From: Aestuariirhabdus haliotis
Lineage (GTDB): Bacteria; Pseudomonadota; Gammaproteobacteria; Pseudomonadales; Aestuariirhabdaceae
Reading direction: 5' to 3'
Length of the DNA: 64,000 nucleotides
Assembly: GCF_023509475.1 (NCBI RefSeq)
Contig: NZ_JAKSDZ010000004.1
Location: 1 to 64,000, forward strand
Both the position numbers and the translations under genes were made by a program. The notes under the pieces were generated by a model. That model worked only from the letters and a program-made list of their open reading frames with translations, had not been told where the DNA came from and searched no databases. Every line of letters starts with the position of its first letter. The first letter of the stretch is position 1. Below, piece by piece: positions 1 through 7,910 of the stretch.

Positions 1-92
1 TTGTCCAGGTCTCGACATGAACGGTGAGCTTCGCCTTGATAAAAACCATTTTTAGGATCCGCAGAGATCTATCTGAATTAATCAGAGGTGCC
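1..92 (-). mobile_element. Partial MITE-like element, copy A (cut by window edge)
   Basis: Read on the minus strand, this segment starts with the same terminal sequence GGCACCTCTGA as the complete element at 7651-7910. The two align without gaps over 92 bases, with about 77 identical by my count. The element ends at 92 and is followed by CTAG. No transposase can be read in it. It lies in the opposite orientation to the other copy, and its far end is outside the window. Confidence 0.75.
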
Positions 93-137
93 CTAGGGTA
101 ACTTCGACTGTTTCAACGCGGCCTTAAAGAAGGCCAC

Positions 138-178
138 AAAAAAACGCCAGAGGCCGCTTCGGCCAATGGCGTTTTTTT
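138..178. terminator. Bidirectional rho-independent terminator
   Basis: A-run and ACGCCA at 138-149 pair with TGGCGT and a T-run at 167-178. A second nested stem, GGCCG/CGGCC, lies inside (152-164). The T-runs on both strands allow termination in either direction. It sits 23 bases after the end of the beta-helix/cytochrome gene and probably ends that minus-strand operon. Confidence 0.85.
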
Positions 179-201
179 ATGCTCCGATGAGGAGAAAATC
201 G

Positions 202-1716
202 CTAGTTGCTTACCTGCAACATGTAGCGGGCAGCGGCCTGGCGAACCTCTTCATCGAGATAATCCTGAGGAGGCATTTCCGGATAATCCGGACGGCGCTT
301 CACCGGCTTGGTAATGTAATCGACAATACCCTGCGGGTTACCCTCATAGGAAAGCTGAATTTCAGTCACCTTGGGTCCGATCAAGCGAATATCGTAGGCA
401 TGACAACCTGAGCAGATTGCATAATAGGCCAGTTTGCCTTTATCGGAGTGGGTAATCTCCCGGGGTTCCACCGGCTTATCCAGCAAGTAGGAGACCACCT
501 CCGCCGTACCACCCGGAGCACAGATACCGTAGTCGGCCAGGCCCGCGGTACGATAGCGCGCCGCATCATGGATGCAGCTATTAGAGTCTGCCTTGGTATC
601 GAGGATATCGGGGCCGCGGGTATCAAACACCATCTGGGTCGCCGCAAAGGCCACCACTTCGGCGATAGGCTCGGCACCATTGTCGTACATCAGATTGTCG
701 TAGATACGAATACGCTCCGGATTAGGATCGGACTCCGGATCGCTGGGCAGGTTCTCGGCAAAGGTCATGTCACTGATAATAATACCGGCGTTTTTGTTAC
801 CGGAAATGACATTTCCCTCGATCATAACATCGTCGGCGGCCATGATAATGATACCGGTGCCCGCTGGCACGTTGGCCACAATGGAGCCCGGCTCGGCGAA
901 GTTGGCGGTATTGTTGTTCACAATAAAGTTATCGCGAATAATCACATCATTGGTGGTTTTGATCGGCAGGCCCGGGGTGATAAAAGCCAGGATGCCTCCG
1001 GTATTATCATGGGCATAATTACCCTCCACCACGGCGTGACGGCTGTTCTCGATTTCAATGCCGGCCACGTTGCCATAGACCTCATTGCTCGAGACATGAA
1101 TGTTGTCGCACATTCCGATATAAATGGCCGCATCTTCAATACCCGTCAACACATTTTGGTCGACAAAACCGTTACGGCCATACTGGGGAAAGATGCCATA
1201 CACGCCGGTGTCGATCACCCGGTTATTTCGAATAACAAAGTTGTTACCCGCCTGGCCCATGATGCCGTTGCCCTTGTACTTGGTGATCTCCAGATTCTCG
1301 ATCAGCACCCCGTTACCAGAATACAGGATGGCGTCATTACGAGTGCCTTCGCCGTCGAGTACAGGCCATTCCCCGGCCTCAATAACGCCGCTCAGGGTGA
1401 TGTTGTCTTTATCGATATAGACCGTTTCATGGTAACGGCCCGGATAGAGTTTGATGGTGTCGCCAGGAGACGCACTGTTGATCGCGTCCTGGATCGAGCT
1501 TCCCTCACGTACGTCAATCACTTTGCCTTGGGGACGGGCGGCGAGCAATTGCTCCACCTGTTGTGCAACCGTTTTCAGCTCGGTAGTCGCGGCACTGGAA
1601 CGTTCTACCTGCACGATGGCCTGATTCTGTTGTGGCGCCATTCTGCCGGCCATATTACCGGCAGCAAATATGCCCAGCGCTACGCCGGCCAGTATCCATT
1701 TTGTCGATCGCTTCAC
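202..1716 (-). CDS. Right-handed parallel beta-helix protein with C-terminal cytochrome c domain
   Basis: A 504-residue exported protein. Residues 1-25 form a membrane segment or signal peptide with a basic start. Residues of about 70-360 consist of repeated short turns with N-I/V-I-x-N-N type spacing (for example VIRNNRVIDTG, VIIRDNFIVNNN), the pattern of NosD-like right-handed beta-helices. The C-terminal 75 residues carry one heme c site, CSGCH at 435-439, with a possible distal Met ligand in YPEMPPQ (M481), so this is a small class I cytochrome domain. Its start overlaps the stop of the upstream peroxidase gene by 4 bases, so the two are very probably translated together. Beta-helix proteins of this kind are known to occur in two-gene pairs of unknown function. 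A periplasmic redox or substrate-binding role is inference; the substrate is unknown. Confidence 0.85.
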   Translation of the reverse strand: MKRSTKWILAGVALGIFAAGNMAGRMAPQQNQAIVQVERSSAATTELKTVAQQVEQLLAARPQGKVIDVREGSSIQDAINSASPGDTIKLYPGRYHETVYIDKDNITLSGVIEAGEWPVLDGEGTRNDAILYSGNGVLIENLEITKYKGNGIMGQAGNNFVIRNNRVIDTGVYGIFPQYGRNGFVDQNVLTGIEDAAIYIGMCDNIHVSSNEVYGNVAGIEIENSRHAVVEGNYAHDNTGGILAFITPGLPIKTTNDVIIRDNFIVNNNTANFAEPGSIVANVPAGTGIIIMAADDVMIEGNVISGNKNAGIIISDMTFAENLPSDPESDPNPERIRIYDNLMYDNGAEPIAEVVAFAATQMVFDTRGPDILDTKADSNSCIHDAARYRTAGLADYGICAPGGTAEVVSYLLDKPVEPREITHSDKGKLAYYAICSGCHAYDIRLIGPKVTEIQLSYEGNPQGIVDYITKPVKRRPDYPEMPPQDYLDEEVRQAAARYMLQVSN

Positions 1717-2915
1717 GGGTGTCCTCCCTCGGCTTGCAGGGCAAGCTTATTGTTATTGTGTACCGGCGCCATGCCCGAAGGCAGGCGGTTCGGCGTTTCA
1801 GGTTTAAAGCGCTCATCGGTCAGCGCTTTCATAAAATCCACCAGCCTTTCCAGCTCGTAGTCAGTGAGTTCCGGTTCCCAAATGTGCCAGTGCAGATAGA
1901 GTTCGCGCCCTTCCGGCATCGCATGGCCACGCCCCTTGGTATAAAACTCCGAGGCATCGAACAGGGTTTCAAAACGTCCGGAATGCATATAGGGGGCGGT
2001 CAATTCAATATTACGCAGACTCGGCACCTTGAACCCCCCCGCCAGAGAAGCATCTTTAAACGGGATAGCCGCGCCCTCATCGAAGGGTAATCCTTCGGGC
2101 TCGGGCGTGCCAATGACAGCTAATTGCTGGTTGGTAAACAACGGCGGAGTATGGCATTCGGCGCAGCGGGCAACGAATGAGCGAAACACATTCATGCCCT
2201 CGATCTCTTGTTGATTGAGGGCATCGTGGTAACCATGGGCGTACTGGTCGTAGCGGCTGTTCAGAGATACCAACGACGACTGGAAAGCGGCCAGGGCCCG
2301 GTACAGGTTATCCAGTGACACAGACTCACTTTCTCCATAGGCCTGATAAAACAGACGCTGGTAATTCTCACTGTCCTGCAAGCGTGATAGAACACCTGCG
2401 GGTGTGCTACCCATTTCCACCGGATTGTACAGCGGGCCCTGCGCCTGCTCTTCCAGACTGCTGGAGCGTCCATCCCAGAACAGCAATTTCAAAAAGCCCA
2501 CATTCCATAAACCCGGCGCCGAACGGGCCGCCTGCTTGCCACCAATACCGATCGGCAAGGCACGGCCATCGGCAAACCCCTTGTCGGGATGATGGCAACT
2601 GGCGCAAGAGAGGCTACCATCCGCAGACAATATGGGATCAAAAAACAGGTAGCGCCCCAAATCAATTTCCTGGGGTGAGAAGCCGTCCCGCGGTTTTGGC
2701 AACGCTGTTTTTAAACCACCCACTCCCTTGTTGCGGGGTGAATCGTATTGCTGATAGAGCGTGCGCAGCAAGCAGCGTTTATCAGCCGATCGCTCAAAGC
2801 CCTGCGGGCAACGATCACTCAGGGTGATAGAGGGTGCAGCGAGAGATTGTGGCGACAAGGTAAAAAGGACACTTCCCAGCAGCAGTGCCACGGAAAGGGG
2901 TGTATGAAAACCCAT
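1713..2915 (-). CDS. Di-heme cytochrome c peroxidase / MauG family protein
   Basis: A 400-residue periplasmic protein with a signal peptide ending near SLAAP (residues 23-28). Two heme-binding sites are visible: CASCH at 104-108 in the motif LSCASCHHPDKGFADGR, and CAECH at 251-255. The two-domain layout and length fit bacterial di-heme cytochrome c peroxidases and the related MauG enzymes, which reduce peroxide or oxidise a protein partner. Two extra cysteines (36 and 48) in the N-terminal extension could form a disulfide. It is the first gene of a two-gene operon with the beta-helix cytochrome, which is a plausible electron partner or substrate. Whether it is a true peroxidase or a MauG-like modifying enzyme cannot be decided from sequence alone. 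Confidence 0.9.
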   Translation of the reverse strand: MGFHTPLSVALLLGSVLFTLSPQSLAAPSITLSDRCPQGFERSADKRCLLRTLYQQYDSPRNKGVGGLKTALPKPRDGFSPQEIDLGRYLFFDPILSADGSLSCASCHHPDKGFADGRALPIGIGGKQAARSAPGLWNVGFLKLLFWDGRSSSLEEQAQGPLYNPVEMGSTPAGVLSRLQDSENYQRLFYQAYGESESVSLDNLYRALAAFQSSLVSLNSRYDQYAHGYHDALNQQEIEGMNVFRSFVARCAECHTPPLFTNQQLAVIGTPEPEGLPFDEGAAIPFKDASLAGGFKVPSLRNIELTAPYMHSGRFETLFDASEFYTKGRGHAMPEGRELYLHWHIWEPELTDYELERLVDFMKALTDERFKPETPNRLPSGMAPVHNNNKLALQAEGGHP

Positions 2916-2963
2916 GTTGAATGCCTGTAATGATTATTGTGTCGGGCAGTAGTTTATTTTTTA

Positions 2964-2975
2964 GTACTATAGTAC
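2964..2975. promoter_or_regulatory. 12-bp perfect palindrome upstream of the peroxidase operon
   Basis: GTACTATAGTAC is its own reverse complement and lies 49 bases upstream of the peroxidase start codon, in the intergenic region shared with the divergent sensor kinase gene. It could be an operator or include the -10 region of the minus-strand promoter. No regulator can be assigned. Confidence 0.35.
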
Positions 2976-3029
2976 ACCTTAACAGCAAGCATCCTTCGAC
3001 TCAAGAGAACAACCCTTCATTTGACAGGT

Positions 3030-3057
3030 TTTACCTACCGAGTTCCTCCTCTATAGT
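3030..3057 (+). promoter_or_regulatory. Possible sigma-70 promoter of the dctB-like operon
   Basis: TTTACC at 3030-3035 and TATAGT at 3052-3057 are separated by 16 bases. The predicted transcription start lies about 30 bases before the TTG start codon of the sensor kinase. A nearby TTGACA at 3021 is 25 bases from the -10 and cannot be its partner. Confidence 0.4.
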
Positions 3058-3093
3058 GGGACTGGAAAAACGACTCAAACCGATGGTATATCA

Positions 3094-5268
3094 TTGACTC
3101 TACTGCGTTCCCGCTGGACCCTGCTTTCGATACTGCTGGTACTCGCCCTGGTAGCCATCACCAGCGCCTGGCAATTGAGCTGGCAATGGGCATTGCAAGG
3201 CGAGATCGTACGCACCGCCAAGCAGTTGTCACTGCACGCTCAAAGCATCGATAACGCGCTGGGTCAATTTCGCTATATCGCGCTGGAGGTTGCCAATAAT
3301 GAGCAGGTGCAACAGTTGCTCAACGACAACATTCCGGCACGGGCACGGCGTACCAATCGTTCACTGGAGCTCTACAGTCGCCGGGCCGGTTCCAATACCA
3401 TTTTTGTGCTGGACACCGAAGGCCAGGTGGTTGCCAGCTCCAACTGGCAAGGCAGTGACAGCCTGGTTGGCCAGAGCTTTCATAACCACCCCTATTTCCA
3501 ACAAGCTCTGGAAGGACAGGCCAGCAGCTTTTATGCGGCAGCGTCACAGGGTGATCGTTCTGACTACTATTTTGCCTACCCCATTCGTAGTGGTCAGCAA
3601 CTGACCGGGGCTGCCGTCGTTAAAATTGATCTGCAGCCCCTGCAGGCTCAATGGGGTCAAGACGGCAGCGAGTTGATGATCAGCGATGGTTACGGCGTGG
3701 TTGTGCTTGCGTCCCGGTCCCAGTGGCGTTATCGCTATCTGTACCCACTGTTCGACTCCACCCTGGAACTGCTGGGCGAACAGCGCATTTACGGGAAACG
3801 CCAACTGCAACCCTTCCACGCCAGGGTGACTTCCCAGGGACAAGGCAGCGACCTGTTTCTGCTCGACCAGCCAAGCGACCAGGCGCATTTCCTGCGACAA
3901 AGTTTTCAGCTACCCCAGCTCAACTGGACCGTGCACTACCTGGCCAGCCTGGTACCGGTGTACGGCTTTGCCAACCGCGTGGCCATGAGCACCCTGATCC
4001 TGTTATTGGTAGTGGCATTGATTGCCGCACTGATGCGGGAGCGACGTTTGAAACGAGCCTCCCGCGCCCAGGCCCGAAGCCTGCTGGAACAAAGCGGTAA
4101 ACGCCAACAGGCCATTATCAACAACACCAATGTGGGCCTGATGTTATTGACCGCAGAGGGAGAAGTTCGTTTTCTCAACCAGCAGACCCACCGCATCCTT
4201 GGCCTGGGGGATCAGTCCGCCAGCGACCTGCATTTCAATCAGCTGATCCCTGAACCCGACTGGCTTAGCCTGAGCAGGGTTCACCCCGCCCAGCACGACA
4301 GCCTCACGCCACTCCCCCCCTCGACGGAAACCTGGGTTACCCGGCACGATGGCAGTCGAGTACCTCTCGCCATTTCTATCCGCACCATCGATCTGCAACC
4401 GGATATTCATTATCTGGTAACACTGGTCGATATCAGCCGAAGAAAAGCCGCCGAAGAACAGTTACAAGCCGCCAAAGAGCTTCTGGAACAACGCGTAGAG
4501 GAACGAACCCGTGAATTGCAGGAAGCCCAGCAGGAATTAATCCAGGCCAGTAAACTGGCCGCACTGGGAGAGATGTCGGCCTCCATCGCCCATGAATTTA
4601 ACCAACCCCTGACCGCCATGCGCACCTACCTTGCCTCCAGTGAAATGCTGCTCGACCAGGGCGCTACCGACCGCTTGCAAGACAACCTTCGATTGCTGCG
4701 CGAACTGACCGAGCGCACCAGCACCATCGCGGCCCAACTGAAAACCTACGCCTACAACCGGCCCACCGAACGCAACCCGGTCAATCTGGTCAATGCCTTG
4801 CAGCAGGTTCTGCCGATGTTCCGACAACGCATCGACCAGCTATCGATCGATCTGGTCATCAAGCAACCGGACAGGCCCGTTCATGTGGCGGCGGATTCCG
4901 GCCGTATACAATTGATCCTCACCAATCTGATCAAGAATGCGATAGAGTCATTGCAGCACCATCAACACCCCCGACTGGTGTGTGAATTCGGTTACCAGCA
5001 ACAACTGGCCACCATTAGTATTCGCGACAATGGTGAAGGTATTAAAGCGCGTCATTTGAGCCGTTTGTTCGACCCGTTTTTCACCACCAAAGAGGTGGGC
5101 GAAGGGCTCGGGCTCGGACTGTCGATCGTGGCAGGTTTTATCCGCGATCTCGATGGCACCATAGAGGCGAAGAACAACGACAACGGCGGGGCAACCTTTA
5201 TCATTCGATTGCCCCTTTTTGATCCCAGGACACAAGATGACTCCATCGAAACCCATCATACTGGTTGA
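3094..5268 (+). CDS. DctB-like sensor histidine kinase
   Basis: A 724-residue inner-membrane kinase. TM1 is at about 8-28 and TM2 at about 295-314; between them is a 265-residue periplasmic double-Cache type sensor. A PAS domain follows (about 335-450), then a coiled coil (about 450-485), the HisKA dimerisation domain with phosphoacceptor H500 in IAHEFNQPLTAMRTY, and a HATPase domain with N box LTNLIKNAIES and G boxes DNGEGI and GEGLGLGLSI. The H-box and the two-TM/Cache layout match DctB, sensor of C4-dicarboxylates. The start is TTG at 3094; no ATG fits. The gene overlaps the response regulator by 32 bases. Because a TAXI-type solute-binding protein follows, the ligand may be a carboxylate other than succinate; this is inference. 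Confidence 0.88.
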   Translation: MTLLRSRWTLLSILLVLALVAITSAWQLSWQWALQGEIVRTAKQLSLHAQSIDNALGQFRYIALEVANNEQVQQLLNDNIPARARRTNRSLELYSRRAGSNTIFVLDTEGQVVASSNWQGSDSLVGQSFHNHPYFQQALEGQASSFYAAASQGDRSDYYFAYPIRSGQQLTGAAVVKIDLQPLQAQWGQDGSELMISDGYGVVVLASRSQWRYRYLYPLFDSTLELLGEQRIYGKRQLQPFHARVTSQGQGSDLFLLDQPSDQAHFLRQSFQLPQLNWTVHYLASLVPVYGFANRVAMSTLILLLVVALIAALMRERRLKRASRAQARSLLEQSGKRQQAIINNTNVGLMLLTAEGEVRFLNQQTHRILGLGDQSASDLHFNQLIPEPDWLSLSRVHPAQHDSLTPLPPSTETWVTRHDGSRVPLAISIRTIDLQPDIHYLVTLVDISRRKAAEEQLQAAKELLEQRVEERTRELQEAQQELIQASKLAALGEMSASIAHEFNQPLTAMRTYLASSEMLLDQGATDRLQDNLRLLRELTERTSTIAAQLKTYAYNRPTERNPVNLVNALQQVLPMFRQRIDQLSIDLVIKQPDRPVHVAADSGRIQLILTNLIKNAIESLQHHQHPRLVCEFGYQQQLATISIRDNGEGIKARHLSRLFDPFFTTKEVGEGLGLGLSIVAGFIRDLDGTIEAKNNDNGGATFIIRLPLFDPRTQDDSIETHHTG

Positions 5269-6613
5269 CGACGAAGAGCTGGTATTGCGCGCCAACGAGC
5301 AATGGTTACAGCTGGCCGGTTTTCAGCCTGAGTGTTTTACCGACCCACGCCAGGCATTAGAACGCCTGCAAAAGCCCTTCAGCGGCATACTGGTCAGCGA
5401 CGTTAAAATGCCCCACATGGACGGGTTGGAGTTAATGACGCAAGCCATCGCCCTGCAACCACAGCTTCCTGTTGTCCTGATCACCGGACATGGTGATGTC
5501 GACATGGCGGTGCGCTCGGTACAAGCCGGGGCCTATGACTTTATCGAGAAGCCGTTTGATCCGCAGCGGCTTGTTAAAACCCTCGAACGAGCCTTCGATC
5601 AGTTGCAACTGACCCGTCAGAATCAGCAGTTGCGGGAGCGCCTGAGAGAACAAAGCGGCATAGGTGCCAAGCTTATTGGCATCAGCCCTGCCATGCAGCA
5701 GCTGCATCAGGACATTCTGGAAATTGCCGCACTGAACACCCATGTGGTGATTTATGGTGAGACCGGCAGCGGCAAGGAGTTGGTAGCACAAAGTCTCCAT
5801 GAATATGGCCAACACCCCAACGCGGCCTTCGTCGCCCTTAATTGCGCCGCCATACCTGAATCACTGTTTGAATCCGAACTCTTTGGCCACGAAGCAGGCG
5901 CGTTCAGCGGCGCTGCCAAACGTCGTATTGGCAAGTTCGAATACGCCAACGGCGGCACCTTGTTCTTCGATGAAATTGAAAGCATGCCCACAAACCTACA
6001 GACCAAGGTATTGCGAGCCATTCAGGAACAGAGAATCGAACGCCTTGGCTCCAACCAGAGTATCGAACTGAATAACCGTATCCTTTCGGCCAGCAAGGCA
6101 GACCTGCAACAGCTCGCTGATTTTCGTCAGGATCTCTATTACCGTCTGAACATTTCAGAAATCCATATTCCTCCGTTGCGAGACCGACGCGAAGATATTC
6201 CATTGCTGTTTAATCACTTTTCTGAATTAGCCGCCAATGAAAACAACCTGGAGCCGAGACAACTCGAGGAACACGAAGAAGATTTATTATTGGTTCATAA
6301 CTGGCCTGGAAACGTGAGAGAGTTACGCAATATCGCCACTCGCTTCGCTTTGGGAAAACGAGGACTGGGCGAACTGTTCCTGCAAAAATCAGCCACCTTC
6401 GACACCCCTCTCGATACTTCCAGAACGAGATCACTGGCGCAAAAAGTCAATTCTTATGAGCAGGACCTTATCCAGCAATCCCTCAACAAACATCAGGGTA
6501 ATATTACCGAGGTACTGCAGGAACTGGACCTGCCTCGGCGAACACTGAACCAGAAGATGCAAAAGTACGGTATCAACCGCACCGACTTTTTGCCCTCAAA
6601 CGAGGAGCCCTGA
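5237..6613 (+). CDS. DctD-like sigma-54-dependent response regulator
   Basis: A 458-residue regulator. The receiver domain (1-120) has acidic pocket DDEE at 11-14, phosphoacceptor D55 in VSDVKMP and K105. The AAA+ sigma-54 activation domain has Walker A GETGSGKE at 174-181, Walker B TLFFDE at 241-246 and loop L1 at 221-226. That loop reads GAFSGA instead of the usual GAFTGA, whose threonine contacts sigma-54. The C-terminal Fis-type helix-turn-helix ends in LDLPRRTLNQKMQKYGI. The ATG at 5237 is chosen because it has AGGA seven bases upstream; an in-frame upstream start at 5219 adds only six residues. It overlaps the kinase gene before it and the binding-protein gene after it, so all three form one translation-coupled operon. 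I saw no clear -24/-12 promoter in the window that it could activate. Confidence 0.9.
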   Translation: MTPSKPIILVDDEELVLRANEQWLQLAGFQPECFTDPRQALERLQKPFSGILVSDVKMPHMDGLELMTQAIALQPQLPVVLITGHGDVDMAVRSVQAGAYDFIEKPFDPQRLVKTLERAFDQLQLTRQNQQLRERLREQSGIGAKLIGISPAMQQLHQDILEIAALNTHVVIYGETGSGKELVAQSLHEYGQHPNAAFVALNCAAIPESLFESELFGHEAGAFSGAAKRRIGKFEYANGGTLFFDEIESMPTNLQTKVLRAIQEQRIERLGSNQSIELNNRILSASKADLQQLADFRQDLYYRLNISEIHIPPLRDRREDIPLLFNHFSELAANENNLEPRQLEEHEEDLLLVHNWPGNVRELRNIATRFALGKRGLGELFLQKSATFDTPLDTSRTRSLAQKVNSYEQDLIQQSLNKHQGNITEVLQELDLPRRTLNQKMQKYGINRTDFLPSNEEP

Positions 6614-7641
6614 TGATCGTTCAGGCTTGCTGTGGTCGGCCGTTTTTTCCATTATGGCTATGCGCCCTACTAGTACTCATGCTTCCTCTGCGGGCGTTGG
6701 CGGTCGAACCGGAACGAACCTATATTCTCGCCACCGCCTCAACAGGAGGCACCTATTACCCCGTCGGGGTCGCCATCGCAACGCTGACTAAAATTCGCCT
6801 GCAACCTCGGCTGGGTATCAGCCTGTCAGCGATCAGCAGCGCAGGTTCCGCGGAGAATATCGAATTACTGGCCAACAAGCAGGTTCAGTTTGCCATCGTT
6901 CAGGGGCTGTACGGCGCCTGGGCCTGGAATGGCGACGGGGCGGTTGAAAAACCTCAAACCCATCTGCGCTCGGTCAGCATGTTATGGCAGAACGTTGAGC
7001 ATTTTATTGTTCGCTCGGATACGACGACCCAGGGCAGTATCGAAGATATCAAAGCGCTTTACGAACAGCCTTTCTCACTCGGCAAAGCCCAGTCGGGAAC
7101 CGAAGGGTCGGGCCATCATATACTGCGCAGCAACAACATTGATAGCGATCGATTACAACTGGTTTCTATGGGGTATGGCCGCAGTGCCGATGCGTTAATC
7201 GCCGGACAGATTGAGGGTATCAACGTGCCGGCCGGCGTTCCGGTCAGCGCGGTGAGCAAGGTTTTTGGGGCGCTGGGCAACGACATTCGATTGCTGGATT
7301 TCAGCGATCAGGAGATGTCCCGCGTCAATCGACAGTATGCCCTCTGGAGCCGTTACGTGATTCCGATTAACACCTACCCGGGCCAGAGTCGGCCGGTGCA
7401 AACTATTGCCCAACCCAATTTCCTGGCGGTGCGCGACGAGGTCGATGAACAAGCGGTGTATGAGATTACCCGTACACTTTACGAAAACCTCAGTTTCCTG
7501 CATGGCATCCATCCCGCGACCCGCGATATGGCGTTGGAAAAAGCGGTCGATGGCTTACCGGTGCCCCTGCATCCTGGAGCCGCCCGCTTTTATCGCGAAC
7601 AGGGTCTAATGATACCGACACACCTTTTACCCAAGAAATAA
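6613..7641 (+). CDS. TAXI family TRAP transporter solute-binding protein
   Basis: A 342-residue periplasmic protein with a signal peptide ending near LRALAVEP (about residue 30). After it comes the conserved opening of the family, YILATASTGGTYYPVG, and later SAGSAENIELL and the GxAQSGTEGSGHHIL segment. TAXI proteins capture organic acids or amino acids for TRAP transporters. The start ATG overlaps the TGA of the response regulator (TGATG), so expression is coupled to the two-component system. No TRAP membrane subunits (DctQ/DctM or a fused permease) are next to it; the gene is followed by a MITE-like element. It may serve a distant permease or act as a periplasmic ligand-presenting partner of the sensor kinase; the second idea is inference. 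Confidence 0.88.
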   Translation: MIVQACCGRPFFPLWLCALLVLMLPLRALAVEPERTYILATASTGGTYYPVGVAIATLTKIRLQPRLGISLSAISSAGSAENIELLANKQVQFAIVQGLYGAWAWNGDGAVEKPQTHLRSVSMLWQNVEHFIVRSDTTTQGSIEDIKALYEQPFSLGKAQSGTEGSGHHILRSNNIDSDRLQLVSMGYGRSADALIAGQIEGINVPAGVPVSAVSKVFGALGNDIRLLDFSDQEMSRVNRQYALWSRYVIPINTYPGQSRPVQTIAQPNFLAVRDEVDEQAVYEITRTLYENLSFLHGIHPATRDMALEKAVDGLPVPLHPGAARFYREQGLMIPTHLLPKK

Positions 7642-7650
7642 AAGGTTTTG

Positions 7651-7910
7651 GGCACCTCTGAATAATTCGAATAGCGCTCTGCGGAGCCTGAAAACCGCTT
7701 TTATCAAGGCGAAGCTCGCCATTCATGTCCAGACCTGGATAAGGGCTTCAACACAGAGAAAAGGGTTTTCAGGCCCGCCCTTCGGGGCTTACAGGCGAAC
7801 CCAGACTCTTTGTTACGCCATCTTGAAAGGTCTCGACCTTACGGCAAAGGCGTGCCGCGACTCTGAATTCGCCTGTAAGCCAGAGCACATTCGCATTAAT
7901 CAGAGGTGCC
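7651..7910 (+). mobile_element. Complete 260-bp MITE-like element, copy B
   Basis: The left end GGCACCTCTGAATAATTCGAAT and the reverse complement of the right end match over about 22 bases with two differences, so the element has terminal inverted repeats. Inside is a 13-base perfect inverted repeat, GCTTACAGGCGAA at 7787-7799 against 7868-7880. There is no transposase frame, so it would need one supplied elsewhere. The flanks are TTTG on the left and TTAG on the right; copy A is flanked by CTAG. A four-base T-A-type target is possible, but no exact duplication is visible. The right end abuts the stop codon of the next gene. Confidence 0.8.

Noticed and set aside
448-1860. A 470-codon plus-strand open frame opposite the beta-helix gene
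   Set aside because: It lies antisense to a gene with clear domains, its translation is rich in Gly, His, Arg and Ile without recognisable domains, and it has no ribosome-binding site.
3021-3057. TTGACA at 3021 paired with TATAGT at 3052 as a promoter
   Set aside because: The spacing is 25 bases, too long for sigma-70. TTTACC at 3030 gives 16 and is preferred.
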